From assembly GCA_021736505.1 (NCBI GenBank), contig JAIPFU010000007.1:1-34065 (forward strand): a DNA stretch of 34,065 nt. Reading direction: 5' to 3'. A program made the position numbers and the translations under genes. The number at the start of each line of letters is the position of its first letter. Position 1 is the stretch's first letter. The notes below the pieces were generated by a model. That model saw only the letters and a list, made by a program, of their open reading frames with translations, was not told where the DNA came from and did not search any database. Positions 23,030 through 30,930 of the stretch are shown piece by piece. Source of the DNA: Spirochaetia bacterium. GTDB taxonomy: Bacteria > Spirochaetota > Spirochaetia > PWKH01.

Positions 23030-24112
23030 ATGGATAATAAAGCAAACTATATTTCTGCTGATAATTTAATGTCGTATAGTAAAAATTTGTATGCTTACGC
23101 TGGAATGAGTAATGCAGATGCGGAGATTTGTGCAGAATGTACTGTTAAAACAAATTTATGGGGTGTTGATTCTCATGGTATTCTTCGAACACCTGTTTAC
23201 TTGGAACGCATATTAAATGGAGCGGTTAATCCTAGACCTAAAATACAGGAGCTTGAGAATAATAAAAGGTTACATAGTCCAGTATCTCTTCTTGACGGGG
23301 ATAAAGGGCTTGGGTATGTGGTTGCTGAAAAAGCAATGGAAGCAGCTTTAAAAAAAGCAGAAAGCTTTGGTCTTGGTTTTGTTCTGGTAAAAAACAGCAA
23401 TCACTTTGGTGCTGCATCACTATACTCTAGAAAAGCTGCAGAAAAAGGTTTTATTGGTATTGCCGCAACGAATGTAATGCCGAATATTGGTATGCCGGGA
23501 GGTAAACTGCCTGTTACAGGGAATAATCCTATTGCTTTGGCAGCACCGATTGGTCAGCCTTATCCTTTTTCACTTGATATTTCTATGAGTGCTGTTTCTG
23601 GAGGTAAGATACTTTTAGCTCAGAAAAAAGGTGATAAAATTCCGAAAAACTGGGCAGTAGATAAAAATGGAAATCCAACTGATGATCCCTTTGAGGGCTT
23701 TGCAGGTATTCTTCTTCCTGTCGGAATGCATAAAGGGCTGGGACTGTCTCTCTTTATTGATATTATTACCGGGGTTTTGTCTGGCGGGCCTTTTTTACAG
23801 AATTTAAAGAGTATGTATAAACATGCTGAAGAAACTAGTGAAACTTCACACGTGTTTATAGTTATCGATCCCACTTTGTTTCAATCAAGGGAAACTTATG
23901 AAAAGCGAATACATGAATGGGTTCGAATGATAAAAGCAACTCCAATGACAGATCCGGAGGCTGAACAAATAATTCCTGGTGAAATAGAATATAAGATAGA
24001 GAAAAGTAGGAGGGATAGTGGAATACCCATACCTGCTGAATTAATAACGGATTTATCTTCAATTGAAAGTCGAATAGGAATTGACGTGCATATTGCTGAT
24101 TTTGTGAATTGA
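23030..24112 (+). CDS. LDH2/MDH2-family NAD(P)-dependent 2-hydroxyacid oxidoreductase
   Basis: A 360-aa member of the malate/L-lactate dehydrogenase type 2 family, whose relatives include ureidoglycolate dehydrogenase and YiaK (2,3-diketo-L-gulonate reductase). The catalytic region VDSHGILRTPVYLERI (46-61) and NSNHFGAASLY (about 123-133) are standard, as are NVMPNIGMPGG and TGNNPIALAAP. It would oxidise a 2-hydroxy acid or reduce a 2-keto acid. YiaK is also encoded beside a TRAP importer, which makes a sugar-acid substrate attractive, but this is inference. It is the first gene after promoter, operator 4 and an inverted repeat; GGGGAG lies 11 nt before the ATG. Confidence 0.88.
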   Translation: MDNKANYISADNLMSYSKNLYAYAGMSNADAEICAECTVKTNLWGVDSHGILRTPVYLERILNGAVNPRPKIQELENNKRLHSPVSLLDGDKGLGYVVAEKAMEAALKKAESFGLGFVLVKNSNHFGAASLYSRKAAEKGFIGIAATNVMPNIGMPGGKLPVTGNNPIALAAPIGQPYPFSLDISMSAVSGGKILLAQKKGDKIPKNWAVDKNGNPTDDPFEGFAGILLPVGMHKGLGLSLFIDIITGVLSGGPFLQNLKSMYKHAEETSETSHVFIVIDPTLFQSRETYEKRIHEWVRMIKATPMTDPEAEQIIPGEIEYKIEKSRRDSGIPIPAELITDLSSIESRIGIDVHIADFVN

Positions 24113-24153
24113 ATAAAGAGAAATTACAAAAAACATTTTATAAGAGGTACTAT

Positions 24154-25068
24154 ATGAAAAAGCAGAAAGATTTTATTTTAAATCAGAGAGATTCAGTTTG
24201 GTTTCAGGAAAACAGTGCTCATGTTGTTTGTGAGTATGCAAAAAATGTTTGCGATGTAGCAATATTGCCTATTGGAGCAATAGAGCAGCATGCAGCCCAT
24301 GCACCAACAGGTATGGATACTTTCAACGCATTAGGCATTGCAGAAAAAGTAGCTGAAAAAACTGGAGCGATGATTCTTCCCTGTCCCATGTATGGATCGC
24401 ATCCTCACCACCATTGGGGTATGCCTGGCACTATCCCCTTAACCTACGAAACACATATTGGACTGCTGATGGACATCATCCGTGGGGCTTCTGTTTCAGG
24501 ATATAATAAATTCCTTATCATCTCCGCTCATGGGCAAGTTTCTTCAACTATAGTAGCTACTCATAAACTAGGAATAGAGGGATTGTTTACCATCTCGTCA
24601 ACTTGGTATGACTTTTTACGAGATAATAAAGATGTGCTGAAGGATTATATGTGGCATGCGGATGAAGCAGAAACTTCTGTTGGACTTTATTTGTATCCTC
24701 AATGGATTAAAATGGATCTTGCTGAAGCTGGCGGAGGAACTCCATTACTTGATTCCTCCTGGAAAATTGCCCCTGGGCAAGCAGCTGAGCCAGGCATGCT
24801 GTATCACTTTGAAGGAACTTTTGCCCTGCCGGAAAAAGATGACTTGGAAAATGGAGTAATCGGAGATCCGACTCAAGCAACGAGAGAAAAGGGTGAGCTG
24901 TGTGTTGAACGAGTGGTAGGGTACTATTCAAAATTGGTAAATGAGATAACAGCTAAATATCCTTGCGGAATTAACCCCCTGGGTTTTAGAAATCCCGGTG
25001 GTTATGCAACTTCTGCAGAGATTGCATATGATAAGGATCATGATGAAAAAGGGCAGTTGAAGAAATAG
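24154..25068 (+). CDS. Creatininase-family metal-dependent amidohydrolase/hydrolase
   Basis: A 304-aa creatininase-family protein. The likely metal ligands are E44 and H46 (GAIEQHAAHAPTGMD), D55, H126 (SAHGQ) and E171 or E173 in HADEAETS. The last motif usually reads HAGExETS. HHHWG (85-89) is a further family mark. Members open cyclic amides or, in the case of IolN of Thermotoga, a cyclic diketo-inositol, so opening of a ring is a reasonable guess here. ATG 24154 is chosen because AAGAGGT lies 6 nt upstream; a longer frame would start at TTG 24109 inside the previous gene. It follows the LDH2-type gene by 41 nt, likely in one operon. Confidence 0.82.
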   Translation: MKKQKDFILNQRDSVWFQENSAHVVCEYAKNVCDVAILPIGAIEQHAAHAPTGMDTFNALGIAEKVAEKTGAMILPCPMYGSHPHHHWGMPGTIPLTYETHIGLLMDIIRGASVSGYNKFLIISAHGQVSSTIVATHKLGIEGLFTISSTWYDFLRDNKDVLKDYMWHADEAETSVGLYLYPQWIKMDLAEAGGGTPLLDSSWKIAPGQAAEPGMLYHFEGTFALPEKDDLENGVIGDPTQATREKGELCVERVVGYYSKLVNEITAKYPCGINPLGFRNPGGYATSAEIAYDKDHDEKGQLKK

Positions 25069-25118
25069 ATACGGCTTTGAATCTTTTCAGTAAAAAGAGA
25101 TTTAAAATTGTTAATTTT

Positions 25119-25157
25119 TGTGTGCATGGAACGAATAAAATTCTCTCTATGCGCACA
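25119..25157. other. Intergenic hairpin between hydrolase and SDR genes
   Basis: TGTGTGCAT (25119-25127) pairs with ATGCGCACA (25149-25157), 9 bp with one T-G pair. There is no T-run on the plus strand. It is a possible processing or attenuation stem in the 146-bp gap. Confidence 0.4.
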
Positions 25158-25214
25158 TAATGTCATCAAAAGTTTAAGAAATGCATTAAATAAGATAATT
25201 AAAGGATATTATTC

Positions 25215-26048
25215 ATGAAGCTGAAAGGTAAAGTTGCAGTCGTAACAGGCGGCACTAAAGGAATTGGTTTGGGAATAGCTGCAGAATTTATCAAAGAAGG
25301 TGCTTCTGTAGTAATTGGAGGGAGAAACAAGCAGACAGGTTCAGAAGGTTTGGCTTTTCTGAAGAAGCTTGGAGGTGAGGCGTCTTTTGTCCCATGTGAT
25401 GTAGCCAAAGTAGAAGAGCTGGACAATATAATTGAAAAGGCCGTTGAAAAGTTCGGTAAGTTGGATATCTATGTTGCCAATGCAGGAATTAATGATCCCG
25501 AGAAGACCCACTATCTGGATATAACTGAAGAACAATATGATCGGATAATGGATGTAAATCTTCGAGGAATGTTTTTTGGCGGGCAGCGGGCTGCTCGACA
25601 AATGGTGAAACAAGGTGGTGGTGGAGCGATTATAAATATGTCCTCCGTAAATGCCTACTTAGCATTGGATTCACAGATGGTGTATACCACCTCGAAAGGC
25701 GGAATACAGCAGCTGACAAAAGTGCAGGCAGTTGCTTTGGCAAAGCATGGAATTAAGGTGAATGCTTTAGCTCCAGGACCTATTGAAACAGATTTAATGC
25801 GAAGAGTTGGATCTGATAAAGAACTCATGGATACCATTCTCTCCAGAACCCCTATAGGCAGAATTGGAACAACTCAAGAATGCGGCCGGCTTGCTGTCTT
25901 TTTAGCAAGTGAAGATTCAAATTTTATTTTTGGTCAATCAATTTATAACGATGGCGGCAGAGGATTTCAGGCTTTCCCAAATCCAGGATACAAAACAATT
26001 ACAGATGAAGACTATCAATTATTGATGAAAATGAAAAAGGAGTCATAG
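25215..26048 (+). CDS. Short-chain dehydrogenase/reductase (SDR)
   Basis: A 277-aa classical SDR that should oxidise or reduce a hydroxyl or keto group with NAD(P). The nucleotide-binding motif is TGGTKGIG (11-18), followed by NAG (89-91), the catalytic Ser in NMSSVNAY and the YxxxK motif YTTSK. The APGPIETD segment follows in its usual place. After the glycine motif there is a GGRN stretch, which would allow NADP, but this is weak evidence. The C-terminus is extended by about 25 polar residues. AAAGGA lies 9 nt before the ATG. The isomerase-like gene starts 3 nt after its stop, so the two are coupled. Confidence 0.9.
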   Translation: MKLKGKVAVVTGGTKGIGLGIAAEFIKEGASVVIGGRNKQTGSEGLAFLKKLGGEASFVPCDVAKVEELDNIIEKAVEKFGKLDIYVANAGINDPEKTHYLDITEEQYDRIMDVNLRGMFFGGQRAARQMVKQGGGGAIINMSSVNAYLALDSQMVYTTSKGGIQQLTKVQAVALAKHGIKVNALAPGPIETDLMRRVGSDKELMDTILSRTPIGRIGTTQECGRLAVFLASEDSNFIFGQSIYNDGGRGFQAFPNPGYKTITDEDYQLLMKMKKES

Positions 26049-26051
26049 ATT

Positions 26052-27473
26052 ATGGATTATCCTAAAGTAGGATTTATTACATTTGGTGATCATAGAGCAC
26101 CTGAATGGAATAAAGTTTTTAAAAATCTTACTATTCCAAGACATGCCAAAGCTGTAGAAGAGTTAGAAAAACTCCCAATCAGGCTAGTATCCTTTACTGA
26201 ACCTGCAAGATCTAGAGAAGAAATAAACAGTCAAGTTGATTCATTAAGAAATGAACGGGTTGATATTTTCATTGCACATACACCTTGCTGGACATCACCG
26301 AATCTAGTAGTTCATGGAGTACAACGAATGAATCTTTTTACCATTATGCTTGGTAATAGAGATATGGGAACGCATGGTTGTGTAGGCCTTTTTGGAGCTT
26401 CAGGCGCTCTTGCTCAAATTGATATTCCCCATAAAAGAGTTCGACTCAATTATGATCATAAAGAATACAAGAAAAAATTACTCCCTCTGATTCGAGCAGC
26501 TTCAGTAAAAACAAAGCTTGCTGGTTCAGTTTTGGGATATTTCGGTGGTAGATCTATTGGAATTGATACGGCTACTTTTGATCCGATGGGATGGAAAAAG
26601 CAATTTGGGATTGATGCTGAACATATTGACCAGCTTGAAATAATACGTGTTGCGGAAAAAATTGAACAAGAAAGAATAGACCGTATGAGAAAGTGGATTG
26701 AATCAAATGCAAGAGAAGTGCAGTACAATGACGGAAAAATGACAAAGGAAAAATTTGATTTTCAAATTGCATGCTACCTTGCAACAAAAGACCTATGCGG
26801 AGAGCATCATTTAGATTTTACTGCCGTAAAATGTATGCCTGAATTATCGAATAACTATGTCCCCCAATGTATGACGGCTGCATTTCTTCCTAATAATTTT
26901 GATGGAGATGAAGGAGCTAAAGATGCTACGGTGATGGCTTGTGAAGCAGATGCCGATGGTGCATTAACTCAACAGATATTAAAAATTATTTCAGGGGGAA
27001 TGCCGACCTTCTTTGCTGATGTAAGTCATATAGATGATGAAAGAAAAACAATTTATTGTGTAAATTGCGGCGCCATGTGTGCCTGGTATGCAGGCAGAGA
27101 AGAAAAAGCCGAAAAAAATCTTAAAAATATAACAATCAAACAATCAATACGTCCTGGTGGCGGAGGAATCACTAGTTTTTTTGCATCTGAAGGACCTATG
27201 CAATTGGCAAGACTGTACAGAGTAGACGGTAAATACAGAATGGCAATAATCCCTTGTAAAGCGATAAATCCGGAAAAAGAAGTTATAAATGAATTTATTG
27301 AAGCAAGAGGTCCACATCAGTTACCAACATTATTTGCAAAGGTTGAATTTGATCTTGACAGTTTTATTGAAGAGTATGGATCTAACCATATTTCCGGTGT
27401 AGCCGGCTTATACGAAGAAGAGCTTGTAGAAGTTTGTAAGATGCTTGATATTGAGCCTGTTGTGTTTAAGTAG
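26052..27473 (+). CDS. L-fucose/L-arabinose isomerase-family protein
   Basis: A 473-aa member of the FucI/AraA fold group, which interconverts aldoses and ketoses using Mn2+. The first half is a Rossmann-like region (IFIAHTPCWTSPN and TIMLGNRDM). The core motif CEADADGALTQQIL (297-310) carries the likely metal ligand E298, FADVSHID carries D323, and SNHISGV carries H446. The family's usual central block is therefore present and the gene is not broken. The exact substrate cannot be told; FucI-like groups in sugar-acid loci are often uncharacterised. AAGGAG lies 9 nt before the ATG, inside the end of the SDR gene. Confidence 0.8.
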   Translation: MDYPKVGFITFGDHRAPEWNKVFKNLTIPRHAKAVEELEKLPIRLVSFTEPARSREEINSQVDSLRNERVDIFIAHTPCWTSPNLVVHGVQRMNLFTIMLGNRDMGTHGCVGLFGASGALAQIDIPHKRVRLNYDHKEYKKKLLPLIRAASVKTKLAGSVLGYFGGRSIGIDTATFDPMGWKKQFGIDAEHIDQLEIIRVAEKIEQERIDRMRKWIESNAREVQYNDGKMTKEKFDFQIACYLATKDLCGEHHLDFTAVKCMPELSNNYVPQCMTAAFLPNNFDGDEGAKDATVMACEADADGALTQQILKIISGGMPTFFADVSHIDDERKTIYCVNCGAMCAWYAGREEKAEKNLKNITIKQSIRPGGGGITSFFASEGPMQLARLYRVDGKYRMAIIPCKAINPEKEVINEFIEARGPHQLPTLFAKVEFDLDSFIEEYGSNHISGVAGLYEEELVEVCKMLDIEPVVFK

Positions 27474-27506
27474 TGCCGGTATTCGAAGAATTAATGGCGG
27501 AAATGA

Positions 27507-28041
27507 ATGAATAGAAGAGAAATTTGTAAAAAGATAATGAATCATAAAGAGTACGGTAAAATACTTATTATGATGCTCTCCCTTACGTGAAGCTTCGATT
27601 GAGGATATTGAAACATTTGCGTGGCATAATTTGCAAGAACATGAAATGTTTTCAGGTTTAAGGGAGCAGGCAAAGCGTCTTTTTGAACAAACTGACTACG
27701 TAGTCGGTGCGGATGGTATTAAGGGTGGAGTTTTTCAAACAAGTCTCGAGCTAAGAGGTTACGATCAGCTGTATATCGATTTTGCACTGGATCCTGATTT
27801 TGCTCATGCTCTCCTGAGAAAAGTTACAGACTGCTATAAAGAGGTGTATGCAGATTATATGAAAGAAGTAGGTGAATATGTACAATTTGTTTACTTAACT
27901 GATGATTTTGGTAGTCAAAATTCTTTGATCCTTTCACCAGAGATGTTGAATGAGTTTCTGAAGCCCTATGAAGCTGAACTGATCCAGCACTTAAAAAGTT
28001 TGGCGCCCCGAATAAAAAGAGTTTTCAAAATATCCGCTTAA
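27507..28041 (+). pseudogene. Broken URO-D superfamily gene (internal deletion, frameshift, 3' truncation)
   Basis: A start at ATG 27507 gives MNRREICKKIMNHKEYGKIL, the typical opening of a URO-D-family protein, and then stops at 27586-27588. In another frame, 27574-28041 encodes PLREASIEDIETFAWHN, GLREQAKRLFEQTDYVVGADG and FVYLTDDFGSQNSLILSPEML, the middle part of the same family. About 60 residues that should lie between are missing, the frame is shifted and the end is lost after LAPRIKRVFKISA, before the usual HSCG-type region. It lies between the isomerase and aldolase genes without spoiling either. It is not a copy of the gene at 18137 as far as the preserved segments show. Confidence 0.7.
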
Positions 28042-28082
28042 AAAATTATAAAAATAAACTAGAGAATATTTGGAGATGAGAT

Positions 28083-28868
28083 ATGGAATTAACTAACACT
28101 AATCCAGTTAAGCAGTCCCTTCGGGATGGCAAGAAAGTTTGTGCTGCATGGGCTCAGGCTGCAAGTAATATAACCGCAGAAGTACTTGCTGATGCAGGTT
28201 TTGATATTGTTATGGTTGATATGGAGCATGGTCCGGGAGATATCCTTACCCTCATCAGCCAAATACAGGCGATGAAAGGGAATGCTGCTGTTCCTTTTGT
28301 AAGAGCACCGTGGAATGATTTCGTCATGATTAAGAAAATTCTTGACGCTGGAGCTTATGGGCTTCTTGTTCCCTATGTAAATAATCTTGAACAGGCAAAA
28401 GCTGCTGTTAAAGCAGTGAAATATCCAACTCAAGGTATACGCGGTGTTTCAGGAAGCCCAAGGGGACCGCATTTTGGGAATAAATCGCTTGATTACATGA
28501 AAAAGGCCAATGAAGAAATATTTTTAATGACGGCGATTGAAACACCTGAAGCTGTGGCAAACATTGATGAACTTCTTTCTGTTGATGATATTGATGGAAT
28601 ATTTATCGGTCCAATGGATTTAGCAACAAGCATGGGGCATTTTGGCAACCCTTCGCATCCGGAAGTAAAAAAAACTATTGAGAAGATCGAAAATAAAGTA
28701 TTTTCCAGCAATAAAGTCTTAGCTACTGTAGGCGGGACATGGGACCAGGCCATAGAAAAGTATGAAAAAGGTTATCAAATTTTAATGCTTATGTCTGATA
28801 CCACTAGCCTTAGTTCTTTTGCAAGAAAACTGACTGAAGATTTTTTCAAACAATTTCCTAACAGATAG
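28083..28868 (+). CDS. HpcH/HpaI-family class II aldolase
   Basis: A 261-aa aldolase of the HpaI/GarL/RhmA group, which cleaves 2-keto(-3-deoxy) sugar acids into pyruvate and an aldehyde with a divalent metal. The family marks are present: DMEHGP with His49 as base, VRAPW with Arg74, RGVSGSPRG, the metal ligand E153 in AIETPEAV, and FIGPMDLA with D179. The fold is complete. The aldehyde produced would be the natural substrate of the oxidoreductases next to it, in particular the GAPDH-like protein 34 nt downstream. GGAG precedes the ATG. Which keto acid is cleaved cannot be told. Confidence 0.88.
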   Translation: MELTNTNPVKQSLRDGKKVCAAWAQAASNITAEVLADAGFDIVMVDMEHGPGDILTLISQIQAMKGNAAVPFVRAPWNDFVMIKKILDAGAYGLLVPYVNNLEQAKAAVKAVKYPTQGIRGVSGSPRGPHFGNKSLDYMKKANEEIFLMTAIETPEAVANIDELLSVDDIDGIFIGPMDLATSMGHFGNPSHPEVKKTIEKIENKVFSSNKVLATVGGTWDQAIEKYEKGYQILMLMSDTTSLSSFARKLTEDFFKQFPNR

Positions 28869-28902
28869 AAAAAGTACAGAACGAAAGAGACAGGAGGAAT
28901 AT

Positions 28903-29922
28903 ATGGCGAAAGTGAAAGTAGGAGTAGCAGGATACGGAGTAATCGGACAGCGCTTGGCGGACGGAGTAGCCCTGCAGGGAGATATGGAGCTGATAGGAGT
29001 GGCGGATGTAGCGCCGACGCTGCCGGTAATGGCGCTCTACGAACGGGGGATGCCGTATAAGCTGTTTACAGCCGTACCGGAGAAGAAGCACCTGCTGACA
29101 GACAAGGGGATACCGGTAAGCGGTACGCTGGAAGATCTGGTGCAGGAAGCGGACATCATGCTGGATGCCACCAGCGCCGGAATAGGGGCGAAGAACAAGG
29201 AAATCTATAAGAAATATAATACCAAAGCGGTCTTTCAGGGAGGAGAGAAGAACGAAGTGGCGGATGTCTTCTTTCACGGGTATGCGAACTATGAGAAAGG
29301 CTTGGGAGCAGACTACCTGAAACTGACCAGCTGCAATACCACGGGGCTGATACGAGCGGTAGATTGTGTAGACCGTGCAGCCGGGGTAGTGAAATCAGCG
29401 ATAACGATCATCCGTCGAGTAGCAGACCCTGGGGACTACCATAGGGGACTGACGAATGCGCTGCAGGTAGCGGAAGCGCCGAATCATCAGGCCCTGGACA
29501 TGATGACCATCATGCCGCATATCGATGCCACGGGGATACTGGTGCACACGCCGGTGACCCATGGACATATCATCACGCCGGTGATCAGTTCGAAGAAGAA
29601 GGTAACGAAGCAGGAAGCGCTGGAGATGTTTCATGCCCATCCGAGGATCCGGGTGGTGCGATTGGCAGACGGATTTCTGGGGAATGCCTCCCTGTTCAAG
29701 TATGCCCGGGACTTAGGGAATATGCGCGGAGATATGTATGAGATAGCCGTGTGGGAAGAATCAATAGTGAACAGCGGTGATGATCTGATGTTCGCCATCA
29801 ATATTCCGCAGGAAGCAGTAGTGATACCTGAGAATATCGATGCGATTCGGGCAGCCATGAAGATGCAGGATACTCGGGAAGCCGGTACTGCAGAAACCAA
29901 CAGATATTTGGGGATGAAATAG
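28903..29922 (+). CDS. Type II (archaeal-type) glyceraldehyde-3-phosphate dehydrogenase homologue
   Basis: A 339-aa protein of the archaeal GAPDH family. The N-terminal Rossmann motif is VGVAGYGVIGQRLADGV (6-22), and the catalytic Cys144 lies in TSCNTTGL. RRVADP (171-176) and THGHIITPV match later family blocks. As I recall, archaeal enzymes read GPINA and HHGPD where this protein has GLTNA and NHQALD, so substrate contacts may differ. Synonymous codons strongly favour G or A endings (GCG, GTA, GGA, CTG, CCG), and one counted line has 34 G+C of 60 against 20 of 60 in the next gene. The ribosome site AGGAGGAATAT is excellent. Oxidation of the aldolase's aldehyde is the simplest role. Confidence 0.85.
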   Translation: MAKVKVGVAGYGVIGQRLADGVALQGDMELIGVADVAPTLPVMALYERGMPYKLFTAVPEKKHLLTDKGIPVSGTLEDLVQEADIMLDATSAGIGAKNKEIYKKYNTKAVFQGGEKNEVADVFFHGYANYEKGLGADYLKLTSCNTTGLIRAVDCVDRAAGVVKSAITIIRRVADPGDYHRGLTNALQVAEAPNHQALDMMTIMPHIDATGILVHTPVTHGHIITPVISSKKKVTKQEALEMFHAHPRIRVVRLADGFLGNASLFKYARDLGNMRGDMYEIAVWEESIVNSGDDLMFAINIPQEAVVIPENIDAIRAAMKMQDTREAGTAETNRYLGMK

Positions 29923-29945
29923 CAATTTATAAACCATAGCCTCCA

Positions 29946-29978
29946 GTGCAGGATATCTTCGTTGAAGGTATCCTGCAC
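29946..29978 (+). terminator. Strong terminator after the GAPDH-like gene
   Basis: GTGCAGGATATCTTC (29946-29960) pairs with GAAGGTATCCTGCAC (29964-29978), 15 bp with one T-G pair and a 3-nt loop, followed by AATTTT. The short T-run allows some read-through into the next gene at 30036. Confidence 0.75.
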
Positions 29979-30035
29979 AATTTTAAAGGCCATGATTGAT
30001 TTTTAAGAAAACACTAAGAACATGGAGAAAAAATT

Positions 30036-30701
30036 ATGGATAAAAAGAAAGTAGGGGTAATACACACCTTTTTATATTCAGTAGAGGATTTGAAAAAGCT
30101 ATTTGCAGAATTAGTTCCGGAAGTAGAAATGATAAATATTATTGATGACAGTCTTCTTAAAGAAGTGCTGGCAAACGGTGGACCAACTAATGCTGTAAAA
30201 AGGAGAATTTGTAACTACGCTCAGGAATTAGAAGCTTCCGGATGCAGTATGATTTTAAATCAGTGTTCCTCAGTGGGCGAAGTTGCTGATTTAGCGCAGA
30301 ATATTATTTCGATTCCATATGTAAAGGTTGATAAACCTATGGCTAAAGAGGCAATAGCTTTAGGAAATAATATTGGAGTAGTAGGAACTGCTTATACCAC
30401 ATTGGGACCATCTGCCCGTTTAGTAAGAAATACTGCTGTAGAGATGAAAGCAGAAGATGTAATTGTCAATGAATGCTTTGCAGACGGAGCGTATAATGCT
30501 TTGCTGAATGAGGGTAATAAAGAAAAACACGATAAAATTTTAATGGAAACTATCGATAAGGCTTGTGAAGAAAATGATGTTGTTTGTTTAGCGCAGGGCA
30601 GTATGTTGAGCCTGGTTGAAGTTTGTAAAAATAAACCGGTACCGGTACTGCACTCATTCCATAGCGGGGTAGCCCAAATAAGAGATATTCTGAATCTGTG
30701 A
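30036..30701 (+). CDS. Asp/Glu racemase superfamily protein with only one catalytic cysteine
   Basis: A 221-aa member of the Asp/Glu/hydantoin racemase superfamily. The first catalytic cysteine is in LNQCSSVGEVAD (Cys77). At the second site the usual CTG reads LAQGSM (Gln187 in the Cys position), so a two-base racemase mechanism is unlikely; a Cys184 three residues earlier is not in place. Arylmalonate decarboxylase is a known superfamily member with a single catalytic cysteine, so a decarboxylase or isomerase with one base is possible. GGAG lies before the ATG. It follows the terminator at 29946 and may be read by read-through or from an unseen promoter. Confidence 0.72.
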   Translation: MDKKKVGVIHTFLYSVEDLKKLFAELVPEVEMINIIDDSLLKEVLANGGPTNAVKRRICNYAQELEASGCSMILNQCSSVGEVADLAQNIISIPYVKVDKPMAKEAIALGNNIGVVGTAYTTLGPSARLVRNTAVEMKAEDVIVNECFADGAYNALLNEGNKEKHDKILMETIDKACEENDVVCLAQGSMLSLVEVCKNKPVPVLHSFHSGVAQIRDILNL

Positions 30702-30930
30702 AAGCAAAAGAAATAATCGATTTTGAATATGAGATAATGAATGATGCGTAAATAATAATCTTTATGTCGGGGTTTCCCATTTCTCCAGTTAAATGATAAT
30801 ATAGATGGATAGTTAATTAGTTAAGATGATGAATTTTATTAACTTAAAAACTAACATAAAAAGCTAGTATAAAATGCTAACAGGAAACTATCAGTCGTAA
30901 ATTATTATAGAAAAAATTCTGGGGTAAGCA

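Noticed and set aside
24113..24153. Longer creatininase-type protein from TTG 24109
   Set aside because: The added residues do not fit the family and the ribosome site AAGAGGT serves ATG 24154.
25119..25157. Terminator between creatininase-type and SDR genes
   Set aside because: The stem lacks a T-run on either strand, so it is listed only as a hairpin.
27691..27705. TGACTACGTAGTCGG, a good match to the shared operator
   Set aside because: It lies inside the coding remnant of the broken URO-D gene (TDYVVG codons), far from a promoter, and one half is changed at the end. It is most likely a coincidence of codons.
27631..28041. A 136-aa independent gene starting at TTG
   Set aside because: The same frame reads on upstream with URO-D family sequence and the normal start is in another frame, so it is a fragment of a broken gene.
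30702..30930. Copy of the shared operator or a clear promoter before the LacI-type gene
   Set aside because: Only AT-rich sequence with a TATAAAAT but no properly spaced -35 was found, and no TACGTA-centred palindrome.
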